Shown: positions 8,754 to 16,442 of the stretch, piece by piece | Numbering within the stretch: position 1 is the first letter of the stretch | How the letters are laid out: each line of letters starts with the position of its first letter | NCBI GenBank assembly: GCA_023428135.1 | Contig: JAEYZG010000046.1 | Location: 1 to 16,485, forward strand | DNA from: Bacteroidota bacterium | Lineage (GTDB): Bacteria; Bacteroidota; Bacteroidia; Cytophagales; Cytophagaceae | Length of the DNA stretch: 16,485 nucleotides | Direction: 5' to 3' | Notes under the pieces: model-generated | Told to the model about the DNA's origin: nothing | Database searches by the model: none | The model's input: only the letters and a program-made list of their open reading frames with translations | Position numbers and translations under genes: made by a program

Positions 8754-9863
8754 ATGAAGACCATTCCATCTTTAAATGGCATTAGGGCATTTAGTATAGT
8801 TATAGTTATATTGAGTCACCTTGTTGAAAATGATAAAATAATAAGCCTACATTCTAACTTTAGATTATTGCAAAATGGCCAATTTGGTGTAAATATTTTT
8901 TTTATTCTCTCAGGTTTTTTGATTACTAAAATTTTGGTTAATGAATATTGGGAGAATGGTAATATATCTCTGATGAACTTCTTTATGCGAAGGACTCTTA
9001 GAATTTTTCCTGCATATTATTTTCTTCTTGTTATATATTTTGTTTTACAATTACAGGGCCTAATAAGTTTAAATAAAATTGAATGGTTTTCATCTATCAC
9101 TTATACCAGGCAATTCTTTAAGGTAGGTTGGCTCTGCGGTCACTTTTGGTCTCTATCTGTTGAAGAATTCTTTTATTTAATATACCCCTTTACATTTATC
9201 ATTTTTTATAAGAGTAAAGAAAGATATAACATTATACTTATTGCATCTGTTCTTCTTCTATTTCCTCTTTTTAGATATTTGGGTTCAATATACATGCCTA
9301 ATACATCTGGGTATAACTTATTTTATAGAGGAGATGCTCTAGTAATTGGCTGTTTAATTGGACTAAACTATGATACTATAAAAGTGAGGATGCCAAACAA
9401 TGTAATTTATCCATTATGTGCTTTATTGATTCTATTTATTTACCAACACGCTAATTACTTTTTCCTCAATACTAAATTAATAAATGTGCTAATAGGGCGA
9501 CCAGGCGAAAGTCTACTTGACAATATACTTATTTCATTTTTGATAGTGTACTGTATTGAAAATAAAAGTAACATTGTGTATAAAATTTTAAATAGTAGAG
9601 TGCTAAATTTTATAGGTGTCTTGTCTTATAGTTTATATTTATGGCAACAACTATTTATGTCTGAAGAAAATATTGTGAATGGGTGGTTAAAGAATTTGTT
9701 AGTTTTTCCCACTAATTTATTTATGACAGTGATAATGGCATTAATTTCATATTATGTAATAGAAAAACCATTATTTAAGTTAAAAGATAAATTTAAATCA
9801 AATCGTCCGAATTCTTTAAATGCAGACTTAGATATGAGAAAGATAAATATTGAAAGCCAATAA
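8754..9863 (+). CDS. Acyltransferase-3 family membrane O-acyltransferase (OafA-like)
   Basis: This 369-residue multi-pass inner-membrane protein belongs to the acyltransferase-3 group, which moves acetyl or other acyl groups onto sugars of surface glycans. The N-terminal SLNGIRAFSI motif (R11), the conserved H22 in ILSHLVE, the F-F-I-L-S-G-F-L-I helix at 49-57, R-R-T-L-R-I-F-P-A-Y-Y at 79-89, and H130-F-W-S-L-S-V-E-E at 130-138 are all family signatures. A late L-S-Y-S-L-Y-L-W-Q-Q helix and Y-Y-V-I-E-K-P at the end complete the domain, so it looks intact and full length. About ten helices are expected, with no added SGNH domain. The gene is very AT-rich (16 of 60 G or C in 8821-8880, 14 of 60 in 9421-9480). 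Substrate is probably the repeat unit made by this locus. Confidence 0.9.
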   Translation: MKTIPSLNGIRAFSIVIVILSHLVENDKIISLHSNFRLLQNGQFGVNIFFILSGFLITKILVNEYWENGNISLMNFFMRRTLRIFPAYYFLLVIYFVLQLQGLISLNKIEWFSSITYTRQFFKVGWLCGHFWSLSVEEFFYLIYPFTFIIFYKSKERYNIILIASVLLLFPLFRYLGSIYMPNTSGYNLFYRGDALVIGCLIGLNYDTIKVRMPNNVIYPLCALLILFIYQHANYFFLNTKLINVLIGRPGESLLDNILISFLIVYCIENKSNIVYKILNSRVLNFIGVLSYSLYLWQQLFMSEENIVNGWLKNLLVFPTNLFMTVIMALISYYVIEKPLFKLKDKFKSNRPNSLNADLDMRKINIESQ

Positions 9864-9919
9864 AGTGCTCCGATTTTAAATAATAAGGTGGATTGACAAA
9901 AAGACCACATGGAAAATTG

Positions 9920-9938
9920 AAAGCAAAGTGGATGCTTT
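9920..9938 (+). terminator. Weak hairpin after the acyltransferase gene
   Basis: In the 155-base gap after the acyltransferase, AAAGCA (9920-9925) and TGCTTT (9933-9938) can pair across a seven-base loop, with three more A-T pairs outside if one base bulges. An AT-rich stretch but no true T-run follows, so it could be a weak terminator or nothing. No gene is visible in the gap. Confidence 0.2.
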
Positions 9939-10018
9939 AATTTAGATAAGATATCATTAAATTTATAAGGTAGTTATTTGAATAGGTCATAAAATTTAAT
10001 GGTAATACCCGATATTAA

Positions 10019-10588
10019 ATGAATAATTATCAGCATTTAAATACTTTTTCTGTTCCCCACAATTTTCGAGGTAAATCCGGAGTTATCGTTCAGCTTTGGT
10101 GGATTGTTGAAGCATTATTGTTCAATCCTTCTCCTCAGATTTTATATGGCTGGAGACGATTTTTACTCAGACTCTTTGGTGCGAAAATAGGAAAAGGAGT
10201 AATAATTCGGCCTTCAGTAAAAACAACGTACCCCTGGAAAGTAACTATTGGAGAGTATTCCTGGATAGGGGATAATGTTGTACTATATAGCCTTGGGGAA
10301 ATCAATATTGGAAGCAATGCTGTAATCTCTCAGAAATCCTATTTGTGTACAGGCTCTCATGATTTTGAGAAAACTACATTTGATATTTTTGCTAAAGAAA
10401 TAGTAGTTGAAGATGAAGCCTGGATTGCATCAGATGTATTTATTGCCCCGGGAGTCACAGTAGGAAGGGGGGCAGTGGTTGGAGCCAGAAGTTCAGTATT
10501 TAAGAATATAGAAGGCGGGTATGTTTATGCCGGAAACCCATTGCGAAAAATTAAAAGACGAAAAGACATTTTTGCTGATGTCAAATGA
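10019..10588 (+). CDS. wcaF: WcaF-type polysaccharide O-acetyltransferase
   Basis: This 189-residue protein closely resembles the colanic acid acetyltransferase WcaF, an acetyl-CoA-dependent enzyme of the left-handed beta-helix (hexapeptide repeat) group. Diagnostic stretches are the N-terminal F-R-G-K-S-G with QLWWIVEALLF, FLLRLFGAKIGKGVIIRPSV at about 48-67, Y-P-W-K-V-T-I-G, S-Q-K-S-Y-L-C-T-G-S-H-D at 104-115 with the probable catalytic H114, and IAPGVTVGRGAVVGARSSV near the end. It would acetylate one sugar of the repeat unit in the cytoplasm. Length is normal. It precedes WcaI-type and WcaJ-type genes, an association known from colanic-acid-like loci. There is no clear ribosome binding site before the ATG. 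Confidence 0.9.
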   Translation: MNNYQHLNTFSVPHNFRGKSGVIVQLWWIVEALLFNPSPQILYGWRRFLLRLFGAKIGKGVIIRPSVKTTYPWKVTIGEYSWIGDNVVLYSLGEINIGSNAVISQKSYLCTGSHDFEKTTFDIFAKEIVVEDEAWIASDVFIAPGVTVGRGAVVGARSSVFKNIEGGYVYAGNPLRKIKRRKDIFADVK

Positions 10589-10815
10589 AAATCAAAAGTC
10601 TGATCGTGCATCATTCTTTTTGAATATAATTAGCGATTTTTCAAGTTCTATGGACTTTTACATTCAAAATGATTCCAGTGTTTTCAAAGCTAGTAATTTA
10701 AGGTAGTGATTCGGGAAAAGTTAATGTCTTAATATTCTGATAAAGTAAAATTTTGGATATTGATAAATGAATCGGCAATTTGCGCGTTAAAATATTTGAA
10801 TTAAATAACTTTATT

Positions 10816-10832
10816 TTCCTCATTTTGAGGAA
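10816..10832 (+). repeat. Perfect short inverted repeat upstream of the WcaI-type gene
   Basis: TTCCTCA (10816-10822) and TGAGGAA (10826-10832) form a perfect seven-base stem with a TTT loop. It lies 27 bases before the WcaI-type start, in a 271-base gap with no convincing gene. It lacks a T-run, so it is not a standard terminator. It could be a protein-binding palindrome or a leader hairpin, or may have no function. Confidence 0.35.
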
Positions 10833-10859
10833 TGGAATTATACCGGAATTGGAAGATTA

Positions 10860-12086
10860 ATGAGAATTTTAGTTTTTGGAATAAATTACTCACCAGAACT
10901 AACTGGCATTGGTAAGTATACAGGAGAAATGTGTGAGTGGCTTGCCCAGCAAGGCCATGAGGTGGAGGTGATCACTTCCATGCCCTATTATCCTGAATGG
11001 AAGATCCGAAAGGCTTATCAGGGGAGATGGTGGTTTACTGAAACAATCAATCAGGTAAAAGTCAGAAGAACTGTTTTTTATGTCCCGGAAAAAGTAACGG
11101 GGGCAACGAGGATTGCGCATGAATTTTCTTTTTTAATGTCCTCTGCAATATGGTGGTTCAAATCAATGTTTAAGAAATATGATCTTGTTATTTCTCCGTA
11201 TCCTCCGCTGATAATAGGTGTCTGGCCATATTTGTACTCAAGATTTCATAAGACGAAATGGGTTTTTCATATTCAGGATCTTCAGGTAGATGCAGCAAAG
11301 GATCTTGGGCTTATAAAAAATAAACGTTTATTAGCAGTACTTGATTCTGTAGAACGCTTTTTTCTGAGAAAAGCGGATTACGTTTCTTCCATTAGTGAAG
11401 GCATGAAAAAGAAGATTCTGGAGAAGGGAATTTCACAAGAGAAGTATATTATGCTTCCTAATTGGGTAGATACTGATTTTATCAAACCCATGTCTAAATC
11501 GGATTCTATGCGCAGGGAATTAGGTTTTGGGGAAAACGATATTATTATCCTGTATTCAGGAAATATGGGGGAAAAGCAGGGGCTGGAAGCTGTAATCCCG
11601 ATGGCACAGAAATTTGCATTCAGACCAGAAGTGAAAATAGTCCTGGCGGGAGAGGGAGCTGCAAAAGAACGATTGATGAAAGAAACAGAAATCAAACGTC
11701 TGAAAAATATAACATTTCTTCCAATTCAGGCTTATGAAAAGCTTTCAGCATTTCTTGCAATAGCCGATTTTCACCTGGTATTACAGAAAAAAGCAGCATC
11801 TGATTTATTATTACCTTCTAAGCTTTTATCCATACTTTCTGCGGGAGGATGCGCAATTGTTACAGCAGTGAACAATTCCTCTCTTCATAGAATGATTGGA
11901 GAAACAAATGCCGGCTGGCTGGCAGAACCGGAGGATATAGATGATTTGATCAGAATACTGGAAAAAGCTATAGATTCCTCATCAGAAAATGCGCTGAAAA
12001 AGGAAAATGCAAGAAAATACGCCTTAAAGTACCTGAATAAAGAGGAGGTCTTGGGAGAGTTTCAAAATGTAATTTCAGGTCTTTAA
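10860..12086 (+). CDS. wcaI: WcaI-type GT4 glycosyltransferase
   Basis: This 408-residue GT-B enzyme matches the colanic acid WcaI/WbuB-like group. Evidence is the N-terminus MRILVFGINYSPELTGIGKY, the ITSMPYYPEWKI stretch, HIQDLQVDAAKDLGL in the first domain, YSGNMGEKQGLE at about 232-242, and LLPSKLLSILSAGG at about 317-330. As usual in this group the canonical E-x7-E glutamate pair is not apparent; the P-S-K-L motif (P319-K321) occupies the equivalent region. The family adds a sugar (fucose in colanic acid) to the lipid-linked unit. The donor here is unknown. The start is supported by GGAAG shortly upstream. The gene sits between the WcaF-type acetyltransferase and the WcaJ-type initiating transferase, which supports an early step in unit assembly. 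Confidence 0.88.
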   Translation: MRILVFGINYSPELTGIGKYTGEMCEWLAQQGHEVEVITSMPYYPEWKIRKAYQGRWWFTETINQVKVRRTVFYVPEKVTGATRIAHEFSFLMSSAIWWFKSMFKKYDLVISPYPPLIIGVWPYLYSRFHKTKWVFHIQDLQVDAAKDLGLIKNKRLLAVLDSVERFFLRKADYVSSISEGMKKKILEKGISQEKYIMLPNWVDTDFIKPMSKSDSMRRELGFGENDIIILYSGNMGEKQGLEAVIPMAQKFAFRPEVKIVLAGEGAAKERLMKETEIKRLKNITFLPIQAYEKLSAFLAIADFHLVLQKKAASDLLLPSKLLSILSAGGCAIVTAVNNSSLHRMIGETNAGWLAEPEDIDDLIRILEKAIDSSSENALKKENARKYALKYLNKEEVLGEFQNVISGL

Positions 12087-12101
12087 TAAAGAATTTTGTT
12101 T

Positions 12102-12110
12102 TATCTTCGC
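12102..12110 (+). promoter_or_regulatory. Possible Bacteroidota -7 promoter element before the WcaJ-type gene
   Basis: TATCTTCGC differs by one base from the TAnnTTTGC -7 element of Bacteroidota housekeeping promoters. It lies 40 bases before the start of the WcaJ-type gene, in a 63-base gap. No clear TTTG -33 element is seen at the expected distance, so the call is tentative. Confidence 0.28.
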
Positions 12111-12149
12111 CCCTGATTAGTATAGTCTAAAACGAGCAAGCAGCTCAAA

Positions 12150-13541
12150 ATGAGAAAAGGTTACAGTAGGTTTTTAAAGTTAATAAGTTTATTGGGGGAT
12201 CTGGCAATTCTAAACGCAGGATTTCTGGGATCTTACCTTTATCTCAAATTACGTTCTTATTTGGGGTATAATGACCATTTCGTATTTCTGACTATTCTTC
12301 TTAATCTTCTCTGGCTGGTCATTGTTCTATTGCTTAGGATATATGATATTGAACGTTTTACCAGAATTGAAAGAATTCTATGGAATATGTTCAAGGCGTT
12401 GGTGCTTCACGGACTTACGATTTTCGCTTTCATTGCTATCATTCACGGATATTATTACTCACGTAGTCATCTTTTGCTTTCTTATGCCATTTGCATTGTA
12501 GGAATGGTATTCTGGAGACTTGGCTTTTATTATCTGCTGAAGAGGTATAGAAGAAAAGGAGCTAATTTCAGACATGTAATTATTATCGGAGCAGGTTCTG
12601 CAGGTAATTCCATGCTCAATTATTTCAGGTCAGAAAATTCTTCAGGATACAGATTCCTCGGATTTTTGGATGATAATCCGGATAAATGCTTGCATAAGAA
12701 TCTGATCATTGGTAAGGTAAGTGATTTACCAACAGTAGCCAAACGATTTAAAATTGACGAAATATTTTGCGCTCTTCCTCTGAATTCTTCTAAGCTAATA
12801 AGAGAATTAGCCGAGTTTTCTGACAATAATTTAATTAGATTTAAAATAGTACCTGATTTTAGAGGGTTTCTGAGCAAAAAGGTAAATCTGGAGTTCTATA
12901 GCTCCGTACCAATTCTGACTATCAGGAAAGAACCGTTGGAAAATGTCCTCAATAGATTTGTTAAAAGGACTTTTGATATCCTCTTTTCTCTATTTGTAAT
13001 TATATTCCTCTTTTCATGGTTATTCCCTCTCTTTGTAATACTGATTAAACTTAGCTCAAAGGGGCCAATTTTCTTTATTCAGAAGAGATCAGGAAAGGAT
13101 AATCAGGTATTCCCTTGCTATAAGTTCCGATCCATGAAAGTAAATCATGAGGCCGATTCTAAACAGGCAACAGCAGAAGATCCTCGTGTTACAAAAATCG
13201 GGAAGTTTATGAGGAAAACCAACCTGGATGAGTTGCCTCAGTTTTTCAATGTATTAATTGGAAATATGTCAGTTGTAGGACCTAGACCTCACATGCTTAA
13301 ACATACTCAGGAATATTCTAAAATAGTAGACCGTTTTATGGTAAGACATTTGGTAAAGCCCGGGATTACAGGCTGGGCCCAGGTTAGCGGCTTACGAGGA
13401 CAGACAGAGGATCCGAGAAAAATGATCAGGAGAGTAAAATATGATGTATGGTATATAGAAAACTGGAGTTTGTTGCTGGATCTTCAAATAATCTTTCTTA
13501 CTGTATATAATATGATAAGAGGCGAAGAAAATGCCAAATAA
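12150..13541 (+). CDS. wcaJ: Undecaprenyl-phosphate sugar-1-phosphate transferase (WcaJ type)
   Basis: This 463-residue polyprenyl-phosphate hexose-1-phosphate transferase is expected to start repeat-unit synthesis by moving a sugar phosphate, often glucose-1-phosphate, from its UDP form to undecaprenyl phosphate. Four N-terminal membrane helices lie within about residues 10-130. A Rossmann-like CoA-binding-type domain with IIGAGSAGN is at about 145-153. K-R-T-F-D-I at 272-277 leads into the membrane hairpin, and the catalytic domain has KFRSM (325-329), the D360-E361 pair in L-D-E-L-P-Q, V-V-G-P-R-P (375-380) and K-P-G-I-T-G-W-A-Q (403-411). All key residues are present and length is normal for the WcaJ group. 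Its last 11 bases overlap the next gene. It is the only initiating transferase in the window and so the likely entry point of the pathway. Confidence 0.94.
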   Translation: MRKGYSRFLKLISLLGDLAILNAGFLGSYLYLKLRSYLGYNDHFVFLTILLNLLWLVIVLLLRIYDIERFTRIERILWNMFKALVLHGLTIFAFIAIIHGYYYSRSHLLLSYAICIVGMVFWRLGFYYLLKRYRRKGANFRHVIIIGAGSAGNSMLNYFRSENSSGYRFLGFLDDNPDKCLHKNLIIGKVSDLPTVAKRFKIDEIFCALPLNSSKLIRELAEFSDNNLIRFKIVPDFRGFLSKKVNLEFYSSVPILTIRKEPLENVLNRFVKRTFDILFSLFVIIFLFSWLFPLFVILIKLSSKGPIFFIQKRSGKDNQVFPCYKFRSMKVNHEADSKQATAEDPRVTKIGKFMRKTNLDELPQFFNVLIGNMSVVGPRPHMLKHTQEYSKIVDRFMVRHLVKPGITGWAQVSGLRGQTEDPRKMIRRVKYDVWYIENWSLLLDLQIIFLTVYNMIRGEENAK

Positions 13542-15198
13542 ATCGGATATGACCTATTTGAGATTCCTGTCAATTGTATTTATCTTCTTTGCAGGACAGC
13601 TACATGCGCAGGATTTTTTGCCTCTTAACCGAGAGTTTTTGCTTCCATATGACAGAGCATTAGCCCCAAAGAAAATTGAATTCCACACTGCAATAAAACC
13701 ATACAATTCTGCCGAACTTGATACCCTTATCAATACAGACACCTTGTATGATTTCAGACGTTTTAATATATCAAGAAAAAGGCTAATTGGCAGAATTGGA
13801 GATAATTTATTCAATAGTCATTTAGTGAATGTTGACACCGCAGGATTAATCCTGCATGTGGATCCATTGTTAAACGTAGATTTAGGAAGAGAGACAGTGT
13901 CGGGCAAAAAGGTCTATACTAATACACGTGGTATTCAGGCATTCGGGTCAATTGGAAGGAAGGTATCATTTTATACATCCTTTTATGAAAACCAGGCTAC
14001 TTTTTCACCTTACATAGACACATTCATTACTGAATATAAAGTAGTACCGGGACAGGGAGAATCAAAACCATTTAAACCTGAAGAACTGACCAGAGCATAT
14101 GACTATAATATGGCATATGGTTGGGTAACCTATACACCAAGCAGGTATTTTAATTTTCAATTTGGACAAGGAAAAAATTTTATTGGAGATGGTTACAGGT
14201 CTCTGCTGCTATCGGATAATTCATTCGCTTATCCATTTCTGAAAGTGACCACTTCTGTCTGGAAGATTAAATATGTAAATCTTTTTACTCAATTTCAGGA
14301 TATCAGGGGAAGTCAGATGGTCGTAAATGGGAAAGGAACCGGATATCCCAAAAAATTCGGGACATTTCATTATCTCAGTATTAATATAGGAAAATCATTA
14401 ACAGTTGGCCTTTTTGAGAGTATTATATGGCCAGGTGGAGATTCAACCTTCAGAAGAGGGTACGATGTAGCTTATCTTAATCCTATTATATTTTATAGGT
14501 CCGTTGAGTTTTCTCAAGGGAGCTCAGATAATGCATTAATGGGGCTGAATCTGAAATATAAGATAAACAGTAAGTGGTATTTGTACGGACAGTTTATTTT
14601 GGATGACTTTAAGCTGAATGAATTCAGGAATAAAAATTACAGGTATCAGCAAAAATATGGTTATCAGTTGGGCACCAGAATATTTGACCCTTTGAACATT
14701 AAGAACCTGGCATTGCAGGGTGAGTATAATGTGGTAATGCCTTATACATATTCTCACAGGACGATAGAGCAGAATTATAGCCATTATAATCAGGCTCTTG
14801 CCCATCCGCTTGGAGCCAATTTTAAAGAATTAGTGGGAATTGTAGATTATCGATATAAGCGATTTTTTACGCAATTGAAATACATCTATGCTCAATATGG
14901 AGTTGATACCGGGAATGTGAGCTATGGCAAGAATATTTTTATTCCTGATTATGGAGGGGTGTATAACGGTGTGAATTATATATTTCCTTATGCCAAACAT
15001 CCGGCACAAGGACCCAAAAATAATTTACATTACCTTGAAGTTAAAGCAGGTTATCTGGTCAATCCGAAGACCAATATGAGATTGACTTTAAGTTATGTCA
15101 GCAGAACAATAACAGGTTATGGAGATTCGAATAACAGGACTCACTATTATTCTGTTGGTTTTTCCACTAATCTGCAGAATTTTTATTATGACTTTTAA
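13531..15198 (+). CDS. RemB/Wzi-like outer-membrane beta-barrel protein
   Basis: This 555-residue protein has a signal peptide (hydrophobic core about residues 10-22, L-H-A before Q27 as the likely cleavage site), many alternating aromatic strands, and a C-terminal phenylalanine (F-Y-Y-D-F). That is the pattern of an outer-membrane beta-barrel. The segment F-G-Q-G-K-N-F-I-G-D-G-Y-R-S-L-L-L-S-D is typical of proteins annotated as RemB or capsule-assembly Wzi-like in Bacteroidota. RemB is linked to gliding in Flavobacterium and Wzi binds capsule at the surface in Escherichia. Both assignments are from memory of families. The ATG at 13531 overlaps the WcaJ-type gene and has an AGGCGAAG purine tract before it; an ATG at 13549 would give a shorter leader with the same signal peptide. 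Here it may bind or organise the polysaccharide at the outer membrane. Confidence 0.75.
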   Translation: MPNKSDMTYLRFLSIVFIFFAGQLHAQDFLPLNREFLLPYDRALAPKKIEFHTAIKPYNSAELDTLINTDTLYDFRRFNISRKRLIGRIGDNLFNSHLVNVDTAGLILHVDPLLNVDLGRETVSGKKVYTNTRGIQAFGSIGRKVSFYTSFYENQATFSPYIDTFITEYKVVPGQGESKPFKPEELTRAYDYNMAYGWVTYTPSRYFNFQFGQGKNFIGDGYRSLLLSDNSFAYPFLKVTTSVWKIKYVNLFTQFQDIRGSQMVVNGKGTGYPKKFGTFHYLSINIGKSLTVGLFESIIWPGGDSTFRRGYDVAYLNPIIFYRSVEFSQGSSDNALMGLNLKYKINSKWYLYGQFILDDFKLNEFRNKNYRYQQKYGYQLGTRIFDPLNIKNLALQGEYNVVMPYTYSHRTIEQNYSHYNQALAHPLGANFKELVGIVDYRYKRFFTQLKYIYAQYGVDTGNVSYGKNIFIPDYGGVYNGVNYIFPYAKHPAQGPKNNLHYLEVKAGYLVNPKTNMRLTLSYVSRTITGYGDSNNRTHYYSVGFSTNLQNFYYDF

Positions 15199-15493
15199 AG
15201 AACTTAATAAATTTAATCAACATTAGAGGTTTCTCGAGTCGGATTGTAATGTTGTTGGTCAGATTAGTAACAAGGAATTAACAAATAATCATGAAAAATG
15301 AGAAAGTTTCTCTTTTATTAGTGGTTGACTTCTGATTGACAAGTTTTATTGAAACCTTTAGGGAAAGAGGTTCAAGAAGGTTTATGAGGGGATATAGAGT
15401 ATTCCATTCGTGAGCACTGAGTACTAGATGATAATAGGCATTATGATATTATTATGAATTTCAAAACCAAAAAATCAAAATATTGAGGTGGCA
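15199..15493 (+). other. Decayed intergenic stretch, possible GT2 remnant
   Basis: No open gene spans this 295-base region. From an ATG at 15291 the frame reads KVSLLLVV and then hits a stop, with SFIETF and, in another frame, KVYEGI further on. The order resembles the start of GT2 glycosyltransferases (strand, T-Y-N, then F-I-x-E-T-L-x-S and Q-x-Y). The traces are short and frame-broken, so the remnant is a guess. A purine-rich GAGG precedes the following broken acyltransferase. No terminator was recognised after the RemB/Wzi-like gene. Confidence 0.25.
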
Positions 15494-16360
15494 TTGAGTA
15501 AATTAACATATAAAACAAATAGAATTCTTGAATTAGACGGTTCAAGAGCCTTTGCTGTTGGATTGTAGTTTTATACCACATGGGGAACTGGGCCAAATCA
15601 ATTCCACACATAAAACCCGTCCTTTAATACGATTCTTGCTCTGTTGAGTGAAGGAGGGGGCTTCTGTTTTTTGTTATCAGTGGCTTTATTGTTACATTTT
15701 TACTGCTTCAAGAAAACGAAAATAAAGGGGAGATTTCCTTCATTTTATCAAAGACGATTTTTCCGGATAATGCCTCCGCTCATTGCTTATTTAGGAGTTC
15801 TGTTTTTACTTTCTGTCTTAGGGATTATCTCCACCAGGTATATAATTTTTTTTGGAGTATATTATTTTTAGGGAATTTTGATTTATTCGGGGGGCAGGCA
15901 CACCAAGCGGATGGTTTTTTGGTCATACATGGTCCTTGTCGGTTGAGGAACAATATTATCTCATATTTCCGCCTGTTATGGTTTGGTTGCTTAATTTTCG
16001 TGGTAAGAAAGCAATCTCTTTTATGTCAATAGTTCTTTTCTTACTTTGCTTATGCGCGAATAAAATTGCAAAGGAGGCATCATTGCACATAAGTCTTGAG
16101 CTAATAAAATTATCTGCCCTGAACCAATTTCGGTTTATCATTGCGGGTGTTTTATTAGCCCTTCACAAAGACGAAGCAGAAAAGGCCTTGAGGAATACTT
16201 CAATAATTATTCCTGTTTTCTTAATTGGACTTATATTTATTCCACATTACGTAACCCCATCTAAATCTCTTTCCTTTGTTTTAGATGCATTATCTTCCTT
16301 TAGTTATCCCTTCTTAATAATGTGGTTTATAAGCAATCCCGAAAAATGTTCTTTACTAAG
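15494..16360 (+). pseudogene. Broken acyltransferase-3 gene, frameshifted and truncated by an IS
   Basis: Family motifs appear in order but in changing frames. RILELDGSRAFAV starts after a TTG at 15494 (frame 2). IVVLYHMGNWAKSIPHIKPV follows from 15562 (frame 1), with the conserved His in Y-H-M. NTILALLSEGG is in frame 2 from about 15626, and FFVISGFIVTFLLLQEN in frame 1 near 15667-15717. SFYQRRFFRIMPPLIAYL is back in frame 2, WSILFLGNFDLFGGQ in frame 1 from 15853, and GWFFGHTWSLSVEEQYYL in frame 3 from about 15909. That is about six shifts, each easily explained by a small insertion or deletion. The last frame stays open to the IS junction, and the final L-S-Y-S-L-Y-L-W helix is missing. It is surely not functional as a full enzyme. 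It is distinct from the intact acyltransferase at 8754. Confidence 0.88.
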
Positions 16361-16365
16361 TGACT

Positions 16366-16408
16366 ATTCCGATGAAAGTGTACCAGTGATTCCGGTGAAA
16401 GTGTACCA
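16366..16408. repeat. Two tandem 20-base IS terminal repeats, 23-base period
   Basis: Bases 16366-16385 and 16389-16408 both read ATTCCGrTGAAAGTGTACCA, differing only at r (A, then G). The three-base spacer gives a period close to two helical turns, placing both copies on one face of the DNA. This fits transposase binding sites at an IS21-type end. Confidence 0.85.
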
Positions 16409-16442
16409 CTTTTAACAGGCAGGTAATGTTAAAACAAATATA

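Noticed and set aside
10521..10706. Open frame running past the end of the WcaF-type gene
   Set aside because: It begins inside the WcaF-type gene in another frame, has no family signature, and looks like chance.
16367..16415. Apparent C-terminal extension of the acyltransferase frame past the junction
   Set aside because: These codons lie in the IS terminal repeats and only happen to stay open; they are not part of the original protein.
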